Origin: Kribbella voronezhensis
GTDB taxonomy: Bacteria > Actinomycetota > Actinomycetes > Propionibacteriales > Kribbellaceae
Reading direction: 5' to 3'
Assembly (NCBI RefSeq): GCF_004365175.1
Contig: NZ_SOCE01000002.1
Coordinates: forward strand, 434,001 to 498,000
Length of the DNA stretch: 64,000 bases
Part shown: positions 13,665 through 21,872 of the stretch, one piece after another
Numbering within the stretch: position 1 is the stretch's first letter
How the letters are laid out: every line of letters starts with the position of its first letter
Notes under the pieces: generated by a model
Seen by the model: only the letters and a program-made list of their open reading frames with translations
Database searches by the model: none
Told to the model about the DNA's origin: nothing
Program-made: the position numbers and the translations under genes

Positions 13665-14807
13665 ATGAGCGGCTTGGCGTGGGAAGCGATCGTGGCGCGG
13701 CGGATGCGGCGGCACTACCTGGACGTACCAGCGGCGGGAAGCCCGACGGACGTCGTACGGGCTATGTCTGGGGCGCATGCGCAGGTGCTGTCGGCGGCGG
13801 AGATCTCTGTTGCGCTGCGGATGGAGAAGGCGACGCGGGCCGACGTCCAGCGTGCGCTGTGGGAGGACCGCACGCTGGTGAAGACTTTCGGGCCGCGGGG
13901 GACTGTTCACCTGTTGCCTGCGGACGAGCTTTCGCTGTGGATGCGGGCGTTGTCGGTGTTGCCTCGGTCTGGTGGTCAAGCGGCACCGGCTGCGCGCATG
14001 ACCAGCGACCAACTGGCCGAGGTGATCGAAGCAATCGGGAGCGCGCTCTCTGCCGGCGATCTGACGATGGAAGAACTCAGCGAACAGGTGATCGCCCGGA
14101 CCGGTTCCTGGGCGGGCGATCTGGTGATGCCGGCGTTCCAGGAGTTCTGGCCGCGCTGGCGCCAGGCGATCCCAGCGGCCAGTAAGGCGGGTGTCCTCTG
14201 CTACGGCCCGAACCGGGGTCGCAAGACCACCTACTCCAACCCGCAGCGGTTCGCGCCGTTCGCACCCGGGAACGGCGAGGAAGCGCTCTCTGAGGTTCTC
14301 CGGCGGTTTCTGCACACGTACGGCCCGGCCACTCCGCAGCAGTTCGCGAAATGGCTGAGTGCGCCGCCGGGCTTTGTGGCGAAGGTGTTCGCGACCACCG
14401 CGGGCCTCGAGCAGGTGGAGGTGAACGGCACCACGGCGTGGCTGAAGGCCGGCGACACGGAGTTGCCCCCCGAGCCGGTTCGCGGCGTACGACTGCTGCC
14501 GTACTTCGACGCGTACGGCGTGGGCAGCCATCCGCGCGAACTCGTGTTTCCCGGCGAGGCGTACACCCGCGCACTGGCAGGCGGGCAAGCCGGCAACTAT
14601 CCCGTCCTGCTGGTCGACGGCATCGTCGCCGGAGTGTGGCACCAGAAGCGCTCAGGCCGCCGTCTGCAGGTGACGGTCGAAACCCTTCGCCCGTTGAAGC
14701 CTGCCCAGCTCCGGTCGCTGGACGAACAAGTCGAGCGCTTGGGTGAGATCGTCGGCGCCACGCCGGAATTGACCCTCGGCAAGGTCACCGTCGGACCACA
14801 TGCGTGA
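13665..14807 (+). CDS. Winged-helix DNA-binding protein of the AlkZ/YcaQ-like (HTH_42) family
   Basis: 380 residues, the usual length for HTH_42 proteins, some of which (AlkZ, YcaQ) are DNA glycosylases that unhook interstrand crosslinks or bulky alkyl adducts. The N-terminal helical repeat carries H38-A-Q40, where those glycosylases have their short catalytic Q/H-x-Q/D motif; this placement is from memory. Other family-like segments are [19 protein letters not shown] and [17 protein letters not shown]. Codon use is less GC3-strict than in the neighbouring housekeeping genes, with more G-ending and T-ending codons. Function as a glycosylase is inference. It stands alone between coaBC and metK. 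Confidence 0.8.
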   Translation: MSGLAWEAIVARRMRRHYLDVPAAGSPTDVVRAMSGAHAQVLSAAEISVALRMEKATRADVQRALWEDRTLVKTFGPRGTVHLLPADELSLWMRALSVLPRSGGQAAPAARMTSDQLAEVIEAIGSALSAGDLTMEELSEQVIARTGSWAGDLVMPAFQEFWPRWRQAIPAASKAGVLCYGPNRGRKTTYSNPQRFAPFAPGNGEEALSEVLRRFLHTYGPATPQQFAKWLSAPPGFVAKVFATTAGLEQVEVNGTTAWLKAGDTELPPEPVRGVRLLPYFDAYGVGSHPRELVFPGEAYTRALAGGQAGNYPVLLVDGIVAGVWHQKRSGRRLQVTVETLRPLKPAQLRSLDEQVERLGEIVGATPELTLGKVTVGPHA

Positions 14808-14857
14808 CCAGCATTCGGTCGCCGATTCCGCGATATGGACGGATCGGCGGGGCCGAC

Positions 14858-14886
14858 CTGACCGTCGACCGAAGTGCTGGCATACT
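14858..14886 (+). promoter_or_regulatory. Probable sigma-70-type promoter of metK
   Basis: CTGACC at 14858-14863 and CATACT at 14881-14886, spaced 17 bases. It would start a leader of about 75 nt before metK. Consensus match only. Confidence 0.5.
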
Positions 14887-14921
14887 GCCCAGGAGCATCG
14901 CTCGAGCCGATGCGAGGTGGG

Positions 14922-14940
14922 GTACGGCTACCCGCCGTAC
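14922..14940 (+). promoter_or_regulatory. Hairpin in the metK leader
   Basis: Perfect 7-bp stem GTACGGC / GCCGTAC with a 5-base loop, 29 bases before the metK start. The leader is too short for the SAM riboswitch classes I can judge by eye, so no class is assigned. Confidence 0.45.
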
Positions 14941-14968
14941 GACAGACAAGAAAACCCGAGGGAGAACC

Positions 14969-16162
14969 GTGGCGAGGCGCCTTTTCACGTCCGAGTCGGT
15001 GACGGAAGGTCATCCGGACAAGATCGCTGACCAGATCAGCGACTCCATCCTCGATGCCCTGCTGGCCGAGGATCCGAAGAGCCGCGTCGCGGTGGAGACC
15101 CTTGTCACGACCGGCCTGGTGGTCGTGGCCGGCGAGGTCACCACGTCGGCGTACGTGGACATCCCCGGGATCGTCCGCAAGCGGATCCTGGACATCGGCT
15201 ACGACTCGTCGCTGAAGGGCTTCGACGGCGCCTCCTGCGGCGTCTCGGTCGCCATCGGCAGCCAGTCGCCCGACATCGCCCAGGGCGTCAACACGGCGTA
15301 CGAGACGCGCACGGACGCCTCCGTCGACGAGCTCGACCTGCAGGGCGCCGGCGACCAGGGCCTGATGTTCGGCTACGCCACCAACGAGACGGCCGAGCTG
15401 ATGCCGCTGCCGATCACCATCGCGCACCGGCTGTCCGAGCGGCTGTCGGAGGTCCGCAAGGACGGCACGATGGCGTACCTGCGTCCCGACGGCAAGACCC
15501 AGGTCACGGTCGAGTACGACGGTGACAAGGCGGTCCGGATCGACACCGTCGTGGTCTCCAGCCAGCACGCCGCCGACATCAGCCTCGACTCGATGCTGAC
15601 GCCGGACGTGAAGAAGCACGTCGTCGACCCGATCCTCGAGCAGTTCGACATCGACTCGACCGACTACAAGCTGCTGGTGAACCCGACCGGCCGGTTCGAG
15701 ATCGGCGGCCCGATGGGCGACGCGGGTCTGACCGGCCGCAAGATCATCGTCGACACCTACGGCGGCATGGCCCGCCACGGTGGTGGCGCGTTCTCCGGCA
15801 AGGACCCGTCGAAGGTCGACCGCTCGGCGGCGTACGCGATGCGCTGGGTGGCCAAGAACATCGTCGCCGCGGGGCTCGCCGCGCGGGCCGAGGTCCAGGT
15901 CGCCTACGCGATCGGCAAGGCCAGCCCGGTCGGCGTCTACGTCGACACCTTCGGCACCGAGACCGTTCCGGTCGACAAGATCAGCGACGCGGTGCTCGAG
16001 GTCTTCGACCTGCGCCCGGCCGCGATCATCCGCGACCTCGAACTGCTCCGGCCGATCTACGCCCAGACCGCCGCCAACGGCCACTTCGGCCGCACCGGCG
16101 ACGACTTCACCTGGGAGCGCACCGACCGCGTCGACGCCCTCAAGGCCGCCGTCGCGAAGTAG
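14969..16162 (+). CDS. metK: S-adenosylmethionine synthase
   Basis: 397 residues; makes SAM from methionine and ATP. GTG 14969 is chosen: AGGGAG lies 5-10 bases upstream and the protein then opens on the family N-terminus [17 protein letters not shown]; in-frame codons back to 14804 have no family match. Motifs: [12 protein letters not shown] (14-25), [12 protein letters not shown] and [16 protein letters not shown]. Followed by a strong terminator. In actinobacteria metK and priA are often neighbours, as here. Confidence 0.98.
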   Translation: MARRLFTSESVTEGHPDKIADQISDSILDALLAEDPKSRVAVETLVTTGLVVVAGEVTTSAYVDIPGIVRKRILDIGYDSSLKGFDGASCGVSVAIGSQSPDIAQGVNTAYETRTDASVDELDLQGAGDQGLMFGYATNETAELMPLPITIAHRLSERLSEVRKDGTMAYLRPDGKTQVTVEYDGDKAVRIDTVVVSSQHAADISLDSMLTPDVKKHVVDPILEQFDIDSTDYKLLVNPTGRFEIGGPMGDAGLTGRKIIVDTYGGMARHGGGAFSGKDPSKVDRSAAYAMRWVAKNIVAAGLAARAEVQVAYAIGKASPVGVYVDTFGTETVPVDKISDAVLEVFDLRPAAIIRDLELLRPIYAQTAANGHFGRTGDDFTWERTDRVDALKAAVAK

Positions 16163-16175
16163 TTCACGCACGCTG

Positions 16176-16209
16176 ACTGCCCGCCGACCTCCCGAGGCCG
16201 GCGGGCAGT
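16176..16209 (+). terminator. Terminator after metK
   Basis: 11-bp perfect stem ACTGCCCGCCG / CGGCGGGCAGT enclosing a second 4-bp stem CCTC/GAGG, 13 bases after the metK stop. Confidence 0.85.
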
Positions 16210-16472
16210 TGCACATCCCGTCCCCGCGCGCTCCTCGTCCCCGCGCGCTCCTCGTTCCCGCGCTCCCCGCGCTCCCCGCGCCCCCGCGTGCCCCGCGTGC
16301 TCCGCGCGCTCCGCGCGCTCCCCGCGCCCAGCGCTCCCCGCGCTCCCGCCCCACCTGCTCCTGCTCCTGCGCTCTCCGCGCACCGCGCTCCGCGCAGGCG
16401 TGCTTCCTCGTCTTTCCGTCCTTGTCCACAGGCCTCCCGGCATCTGTCGGGTGGCCCGACTAGAGTTCACCG
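16210..16472 (+). repeat. Pyrimidine-rich low-complexity spacer between metK and priA
   Basis: From about 16217 to 16400 the + strand is made of degenerate CCCGCGCTC / CGTGCTC units (cgcgctcctcgtccc, ccgcgctccccgcgctcc), almost without A. All six frames give low-complexity Arg/Ala/Pro or Gly/Ala text, so I see no gene here. The priA start follows after a more normal 70 bases. Confidence 0.75.
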
Positions 16473-18512
16473 GTGGCACAGAACGGGGACTCACCTGAGC
16501 AGTTGACGCTGCTCCGCGAGACCGTCCGCCGTTCCCGCACGAAGGCGCCGGCCGGGATCACCTCCGCGCTGCCCGTCGCGCGCATCGCGGTCGACGTCTC
16601 GCTGCCACACCTCGACCGTCCGTTCGACTACCTGGTGCCGGACGATCTCGCCGATGCCGCCCAGCCCGGAGCCCGGGTGAAGGTGCGGTTCGCGGGCAAG
16701 GACCTGGACGGCTTCGTCCTCGAACGGCTGGAGTCGTCCGACCACGACGGCAAGCTGGCCCACATCCGCAAAGTCGTCTCACCCGAGCAGGTGCTGACAC
16801 CCGAGGTCGCCGACCTCTGCCGCGCTGTCGCCGACCGGTACGCCGGAGTGCTCTCCGACGTGACCCGCCTCGCCGTGCCACCACGGCACGCGAAGGTCGA
16901 AGCCGAGCCGCTGAAATGTACGCAACCGATCCAGCCGGTCGTCTCGACATCGGTGTCCGAGTGGTCGCCGTATCCGCTCGCCCCGGGTTTCCTCGACGCG
17001 CTCCGCCGTTCCGAGGCGCCGCGCGCGATCTGGACCGCGGTACCAGGTGCCGACTGGGCGATGGGCTTCGCGCAGGCCGCGGCCGTCTGCGCATCGGCCG
17101 GCCGGGGAGCGCTGCTGCTCGCCCCGGACGCGCGTGATCTCGAGCGACTCGCCGCCGCCTGCTCCGAAGTACTGGGCCCGGACGGGTACGTGACACTGTC
17201 CGCCGACCTCGGTCCGACTGCCCGGTATCGCGCTTTCCTCGCCGCTCTGCGGGGCTGCACCCGAGTCGTGATCGGCACCCGTGCCGCCGCCTTCGCGCCC
17301 GTCACCGACCTCGGCCTGGTCGCGTTGTGGGACGACGGCGACGACTCGTACGCCGAACCGCGCGCGCCGTATCCCCATGCGCGCGAGGTGCTCCTGCTGC
17401 GCGCCTATCGGCAGAAGTGCGCGTTCTTGCTGGGCGGGTTCGCGCGGTCGGCGGAGACTGCGGCCTTGCTGGAGTCGGGTTGGGCGGGTGAGCTGATCGC
17501 GGATCGGGCGGTAATTCGTGCGGCCGCGCCGTCGGTTCACATCGCGGGGGAGTCGGACACGGAGCTGGCTCGCGATCCGGGGGCTCGTGCCGCGCGGTTG
17601 CCGCATCGCGCTTTCGAGATTGCTCGGGAGGGACTTCGATCGGGTCCAGTGCTCGTGCAGGTTCCGCGCGCGGGGTACTTGCCGAGCCTGGTCTGCCAGA
17701 CGTGTCGTGCTCCGTCGAGATGCTCGACCTGCGGCGGGACGTTGCGGCGTACCGGTGGATCGGGGCCGGCGAGTTGCAGCGTGTGCGGGCGACCCGCGGC
17801 CGATCACCGTTGTCCCGAGTGCGGCGACACCCGGATGCGGGCTGCGGTGGTCGGTGCGCGGAGAACGGCTGAGGAACTGGGGAGAGCGTTTCCTGGCTTT
17901 CTCATCCGGACGTCGGGCGGCGACAACATGCTGGACACTGTGTCTGACCAGCCGGCGTTGATCGTCACCACGCCGGGCGCAGAGCCGGTGGCTTCCGGTG
18001 GTTACAGCGCAGCCTTGCTGCTGGACACCTGGTTGTTGCTCGCGCGGCCAGATCTGCGGGCGCCGGAGGAAGCCGTACGCCGCTGGTTCAACGCGGCCGC
18101 CTTGGTTCGTCCTGCTCGTGAGGGTGGGACGGTGATCATGGTGGGGGAGCCGTCGGCCACGCCCTTGCAGGCGGTCGTGCGGTGGAGTCCTGAGGGATTC
18201 GCGACCCGCGAGCTGAGCGAACGCCGTACTGCGCGCCTCGCGCCGGCCGCCAAACTCGCCGAGCTGACCGGCCCGACCGAAGCGGTCGCCGACTTCCTCG
18301 GTCGGTTGCGCCAACTCATGGATCCTCAAGCAGGCTTGGAGATCCTGGGCCCGGTCGCTCTGGACGACGAAACAAGCCGGGCAGTGGCCCGTACGCCGCG
18401 TGCCTCAGGCTCGACCTTGGCTCGCACCCTCAAAGAAGCCCAAGCCGCCCGAACCACCAAGAAACTCCCCGGCTCGGTCCGCATCCAGATCGACCCCGTC
18501 CACTTCGGCTAA
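16473..18512 (+). CDS. priA: PriA-type primosomal protein N' without helicase motifs
   Basis: 679 residues, GTG start. The N-terminal 3'-DNA-binding domain is typical (VDVSLPHLDRPFDYLVP, about 35-140). A zinc-binding region near residues 410-455 has paired cysteines (CQTC, CSTC, CSVC, CPEC). Where E. coli PriA has Walker A GxxGxGKT, Walker B and the other superfamily 2 helicase motifs I see no match, so ATP-driven helicase action is unlikely. This is the known actinobacterial form, thought to act in replication restart without unwinding. Not a broken gene: the frame is intact and the length is normal. Confidence 0.9.
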   Translation: MAQNGDSPEQLTLLRETVRRSRTKAPAGITSALPVARIAVDVSLPHLDRPFDYLVPDDLADAAQPGARVKVRFAGKDLDGFVLERLESSDHDGKLAHIRKVVSPEQVLTPEVADLCRAVADRYAGVLSDVTRLAVPPRHAKVEAEPLKCTQPIQPVVSTSVSEWSPYPLAPGFLDALRRSEAPRAIWTAVPGADWAMGFAQAAAVCASAGRGALLLAPDARDLERLAAACSEVLGPDGYVTLSADLGPTARYRAFLAALRGCTRVVIGTRAAAFAPVTDLGLVALWDDGDDSYAEPRAPYPHAREVLLLRAYRQKCAFLLGGFARSAETAALLESGWAGELIADRAVIRAAAPSVHIAGESDTELARDPGARAARLPHRAFEIAREGLRSGPVLVQVPRAGYLPSLVCQTCRAPSRCSTCGGTLRRTGGSGPASCSVCGRPAADHRCPECGDTRMRAAVVGARRTAEELGRAFPGFLIRTSGGDNMLDTVSDQPALIVTTPGAEPVASGGYSAALLLDTWLLLARPDLRAPEEAVRRWFNAAALVRPAREGGTVIMVGEPSATPLQAVVRWSPEGFATRELSERRTARLAPAAKLAELTGPTEAVADFLGRLRQLMDPQAGLEILGPVALDDETSRAVARTPRASGSTLARTLKEAQAARTTKKLPGSVRIQIDPVHFG

Positions 18513-18547
18513 CCCCTCCGCGGTGCTGTGTCCGTCTGCTGTCGGGC

Positions 18548-19543
18548 TCAGGCGCTGTCGGCCAGCGGCGTGGGGGAGGAGAGGTTGAGTAGTTGGGTGC
18601 CGATCGGAGTGCGGTAGTAGAGGACTGCGCGGCCGTCGCGGCGGGAGTCGACGACGCCGGCTGCGCGGAGGATGCCGAGGTGGACGCTGAGCGTCGGCGC
18701 GGAGATGCCGAGTTGGTGGGCGAGGTGGGTGGTCGACATCGGCAGGTCGAGGTGGCTCATGATCGCCGCGCGGGTCCGGCCGACCAGATCCGCCAGCGGG
18801 GATTCACTCGCGTCCTGCTGGCTCTCCCACAACCGGCCGAGACCGCGCGGCGGATAGGTGATCGTCGGCACGTGCGGCGCCGCCATCACCGAAAGCCCGG
18901 CCGGCCAGGTGAACACGCACGGCACCAGCAGCAATCCCTGTCCGGGCAGCGGAACGCCGTCACACGAGTAAGGCCGGTCGATCTCGACCCGGTTGCCGCT
19001 GAAGCTGATCGACGGATGCAGATTGCGGAACAGCCGCTCCACCCCGCCGGCGGCGAGTTCGTCCAGCCGGAACGCCAGATCCTCCTGCAGCAACGACCGC
19101 ATCCAGCGCCAGTCCGGTTCGATCGTCCGTCGCCAGTAACTGTCGAGCGCGCCCGTGATCCGCTCCAGCGCCTTCGCCGGAGCTGCGATCAACTCCGGCA
19201 GCACTGGATGCGGATGCTCGTCATGCAGCTTGCCGAGCTCCTCGACCACCAGCTGGTGCGGCGTCGCTGAGATCGCGGCCAGGCCCGACTCGAAGCTCGT
19301 CGACCGTCGCGGCGGTGCCGGCGTGATGAAGTCCGGGATGTAGCCCACCGGCGGAATGAGTGCCCTGAGCAACGTCAGGTCGTCGCCCGCCGCGACCGGA
19401 CCGATCTTGCGCAACCACGGGCCGTGCACGCTCCGAGCCGAGTTGTTGCTGAGTGCCCGGACGCTGGTCACCGCCTCCCAGACCGGCGAGAATGCGAACC
19501 TGATCCGGCTCACGTCGTCCGTGCTGAGCCTGATGGTGATCAC
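18548..19543 (-). CDS. ArsR-type transcriptional regulator with long N-terminal domain
   Basis: 331 residues. The last 90 or so residues are a winged helix of the ArsR type (GRTRAAIMSHLDLPMSTTHLAHQLGISAPTLSVHLGILRAAGVV, positions about 250-300, wing SRRDGRAVLYY). The first 230 residues form an alpha/beta domain seen in actinobacterial ArsR relatives (DUF5937-like, by memory), probably for sensing; no cysteine cluster for metal is seen. Divergent from the MFS exporter at 19626 with an 82-bp spacer, so it most likely controls that gene. Confidence 0.8.
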   Translation of the reverse strand: MITIRLSTDDVSRIRFAFSPVWEAVTSVRALSNNSARSVHGPWLRKIGPVAAGDDLTLLRALIPPVGYIPDFITPAPPRRSTSFESGLAAISATPHQLVVEELGKLHDEHPHPVLPELIAAPAKALERITGALDSYWRRTIEPDWRWMRSLLQEDLAFRLDELAAGGVERLFRNLHPSISFSGNRVEIDRPYSCDGVPLPGQGLLLVPCVFTWPAGLSVMAAPHVPTITYPPRGLGRLWESQQDASESPLADLVGRTRAAIMSHLDLPMSTTHLAHQLGISAPTLSVHLGILRAAGVVDSRRDGRAVLYYRTPIGTQLLNLSSPTPLADSA

Positions 19544-19570
19544 TCCCGCACTCTAACTCCGATCTCGCCG

Positions 19571-19588
19571 ATTAGTCCTGTGCCTAAT
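19571..19588. promoter_or_regulatory. Possible operator between the ArsR regulator and the MFS gene
   Basis: Dyad ATTAG-N8-CTAAT in the divergent spacer. The arms are short; assignment to the ArsR protein is inferred from position only. Confidence 0.35.
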
Positions 19589-19625
19589 GTTCGACAGCAC
19601 GGCCGAAGCATCGGAGAGTGGTTCC

Positions 19626-20843
19626 ATGAGTGAGACCGTCGCCACGCCAGAGAGCGCTCCCCGCCTTCCCCGCGCTTTCTGGGCGCTCTGGGTCTGCCAG
19701 TTGGTCAACCGCCTCGGCAGTTTCGTCCAGCCGTTCCTGGTGCTCTACCTGACCCAGGACCGACACCTCTCCGCCGGTACCGCGGGTGCCGTGGCGGCGG
19801 CGGTCGGTGCGGGCTCGGTGATCTCCCAACTCGTCGGAGGCTGGGTCTCCGACCGCTTCGGACGGCGCCGCACGATGCTGATCGGCTTCCTCGGTACGGC
19901 GGCCGCGCTGATCCTGCTCGGTTCGGCCCGGTCGATGGAGACGATCTGGGCCGCTGCCTTCGTGGTCGGCCTGCTGGGTGACATGTTCCGGCCCGCCGTG
20001 TCCGCGACCGTCGCCGACCTGCTCCAGCCCAAGGAACGCGTCCGCGCGTACGGGCTGCTCTTCTGGGCGATCAACCTCGGCTTCTCCGTCTCGACCGTCA
20101 GTGCGGGCGTCCTGGCGAGCGTCGGCTACAGCCTGCTGTTCTGGATCAACGCCGGTACTTCGGTCGTCGCGGCGCTCGTGATCTGGCGGATGGTGCCGGA
20201 GACCAGGCCGGTGAGCTCCGACGGCTCGCGACGGCCGTTGCTGCCGGTGGCGCTGCGCGACACCACGTTCCTGCTGATGATCCTGCTCCAGGTCGGGTAC
20301 GCGACCATCTACTTCCAGGGCTACTCGACGCTTCCGCTGGCGATGGCGGGGGACCGGCTCAGCAGTTCGACGTACGGGCTGGTGATCGCGTTGAACGGTG
20401 TGGTGATCGTCGTGGTCCAGCCGTTCGTGAACCGGCGGCTGGCCACCTTCGACCGGCCGAAACTGCTCGCCTCTTCGATGCTGATCGTGGGCCTCGGCTT
20501 CGGGCTGGGCGCGGTCGTGCACAGTTGGTGGGGCTACGCGCTGTCGGTGGTGGTCTGGACGATCGGCGAGATCGGTTTCGCCGCGGTGATCGGCGCGGTC
20601 TTCGCCGACCTCGCCCCAGCGGACCTGCGCGGCGGCTACATGGGTCTGGCCGGCAGCATGTCCTTCGGCCTGGGCAGCGTCATCGGCCCACTCCTGGGCA
20701 CCAACGCCCTCGAACACGCCGGCCCCACCGCCACCTGGCTCGCCTGCGCCGCCCTGGGCGCCGTCATCTACGTCGGCCAACTCGCCCTGGCCCCCGCCCT
20801 CCACCGCCGAGCCGAACTCAACGCCCTCGCCGAGGTGGCCTGA
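19626..20843 (+). CDS. MFS transporter (drug-exporter type)
   Basis: 405 residues with about 12 membrane segments; the loop 2-3 MFS motif is GGWVSDRFGRRRTM near residue 80. Start ATG 19626 follows GGAGAG by 7 bases; ATG 19587 is in frame but has no ribosome-binding site and would put the start inside the presumed operator. Substrate unknown. The pairing with a divergent regulator suggests ligand-induced efflux. The gene end (LAEVA-stop) lies in a 48-bp tandem repeat. Confidence 0.88.
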   Translation: MSETVATPESAPRLPRAFWALWVCQLVNRLGSFVQPFLVLYLTQDRHLSAGTAGAVAAAVGAGSVISQLVGGWVSDRFGRRRTMLIGFLGTAAALILLGSARSMETIWAAAFVVGLLGDMFRPAVSATVADLLQPKERVRAYGLLFWAINLGFSVSTVSAGVLASVGYSLLFWINAGTSVVAALVIWRMVPETRPVSSDGSRRPLLPVALRDTTFLLMILLQVGYATIYFQGYSTLPLAMAGDRLSSSTYGLVIALNGVVIVVVQPFVNRRLATFDRPKLLASSMLIVGLGFGLGAVVHSWWGYALSVVVWTIGEIGFAAVIGAVFADLAPADLRGGYMGLAGSMSFGLGSVIGPLLGTNALEHAGPTATWLACAALGAVIYVGQLALAPALHRRAELNALAEVA

Positions 20844-20916
20844 CCCCTCGCCGACATGGAGCTCGCCCACGCCCTCGCCGAGGTGGCCTGACCTCTCGCC
20901 GACGTGGAGCTCGCCG
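20821..20916 (+). repeat. 48-bp tandem repeat across the MFS stop codon
   Basis: Two adjacent copies (20821-20868 and 20869-20916), 45 of 48 bases identical. Copy 1 holds the last codons and TGA of the MFS gene; copy 2 repeats the same codons and a second TGA. Shorter, more degraded pieces (CCCTCGCCGACGTAGATCTTG) continue to about 20990. No ORF of its own is credible. Confidence 0.9.
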
Positions 20917-21053
20917 ACGACCTCGCCCGAGGGGGCTCGACCCCTCCGGCCGGGATCTTGCCGGCGCCCTCGCCGACGTAGATCTTGGGGACGCGCTCTC
21001 CGTTCGTGACCCGGTCTGTGAGGGGGCGGGCAGGGGTTTCGTAGGGTTGCGTC

Positions 21054-21677
21054 ATGAGTGAGCAGAGGGTGGATGTTGTCGTGTTCGACATCGGTGGGGT
21101 GTTGCTGGACTGGAGTCCGGACTACCTGTACGGCGAGCTGATCCCGGATGCCGCACAGCGCGAACACTTCCTGGCCAACGTCGCCACCAGCGAGTGGAAC
21201 AGGCAACAGGACGCCGGGCGTAGCTGGTCCGAGGCGGTTGCCGAACTCTCGTCGCTGCACCCGGAGCACGCCGAGTGGATCGAGGCGTACGACAAGGGCT
21301 GGTTGAAGATGGTCAACGGTGTCTTCGAGGACACCGCCGAGTTGGTCACCGAGATCCGCGAACTGGGGATTCCGAACTACGCGCTGACGAACTTCTCCCA
21401 CGAGAAGTGGGAGATCGCCAAGGAAGCGTTCCCGATCCTCACCGGGTTCGACGGTGAGGTTGTGTCGGGCGTCGAGCTGACAACGAAGCCGGAGGAGAAG
21501 ATCTACCGGATTCTGCTGGACCGGTTCGACCTCGATCCGGCGCGCACGTTCTACACCGACGACGTCCAAACCAACGTCGACGGCGCCCGCGCGGTAGGCA
21601 TCGACGCCGAACTCTTCACCGACGCCCCCACCCTCCGCCACCACCTCAGAGCCCGCGGCCTCCCCCTGACCGCCTGA
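21054..21677 (+). CDS. HAD-family hydrolase (HAD-IA phosphatase type)
   Basis: 207 residues. Motif I VVFDIGGVLLDW (about 9-20), motif II Thr in ALTNFS, motif III Lys in TTKPEEKIY and motif IV TDDVQTN make a complete haloacid-dehalogenase site. The small helical cap places it with HAD-IA phosphatases such as YihX. Substrate unknown. ATG 21054 follows GTAGGG. Stands alone between the MFS repeat region and a convergent lipoprotein gene. Confidence 0.88.
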   Translation: MSEQRVDVVVFDIGGVLLDWSPDYLYGELIPDAAQREHFLANVATSEWNRQQDAGRSWSEAVAELSSLHPEHAEWIEAYDKGWLKMVNGVFEDTAELVTEIRELGIPNYALTNFSHEKWEIAKEAFPILTGFDGEVVSGVELTTKPEEKIYRILLDRFDLDPARTFYTDDVQTNVDGARAVGIDAELFTDAPTLRHHLRARGLPLTA

Positions 21678-21872
21678 CCACTCGCTACACATTTCGGCCG
21701 TACGTCGTGCTGGCCCGGCTGCTCTGCGCAGACCCCGAGAGCCCGATCTCCGATGGAGCGACGGACGCAGCCGAGGCGGGCTGGAGCGTTAGACCGACGG
21801 CTGTTCTGTCGTGCGGCTTCGGAGAGCGCGATCTCTTGTTGAGGGGCTCGGGTCAGGTTTGGGGGGCTTGGC

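Noticed and set aside
20768-21091. Minus-strand frame with repeated TSARGQA text
   Set aside because: It is the translation of the 48-bp tandem repeat, with no ribosome-binding site.
19584-21692. Minus-strand open frame of about 700 codons opposite the MFS and HAD genes
   Set aside because: It runs across two well-supported genes and their spacer and reads as charged low-complexity; it has no domain.
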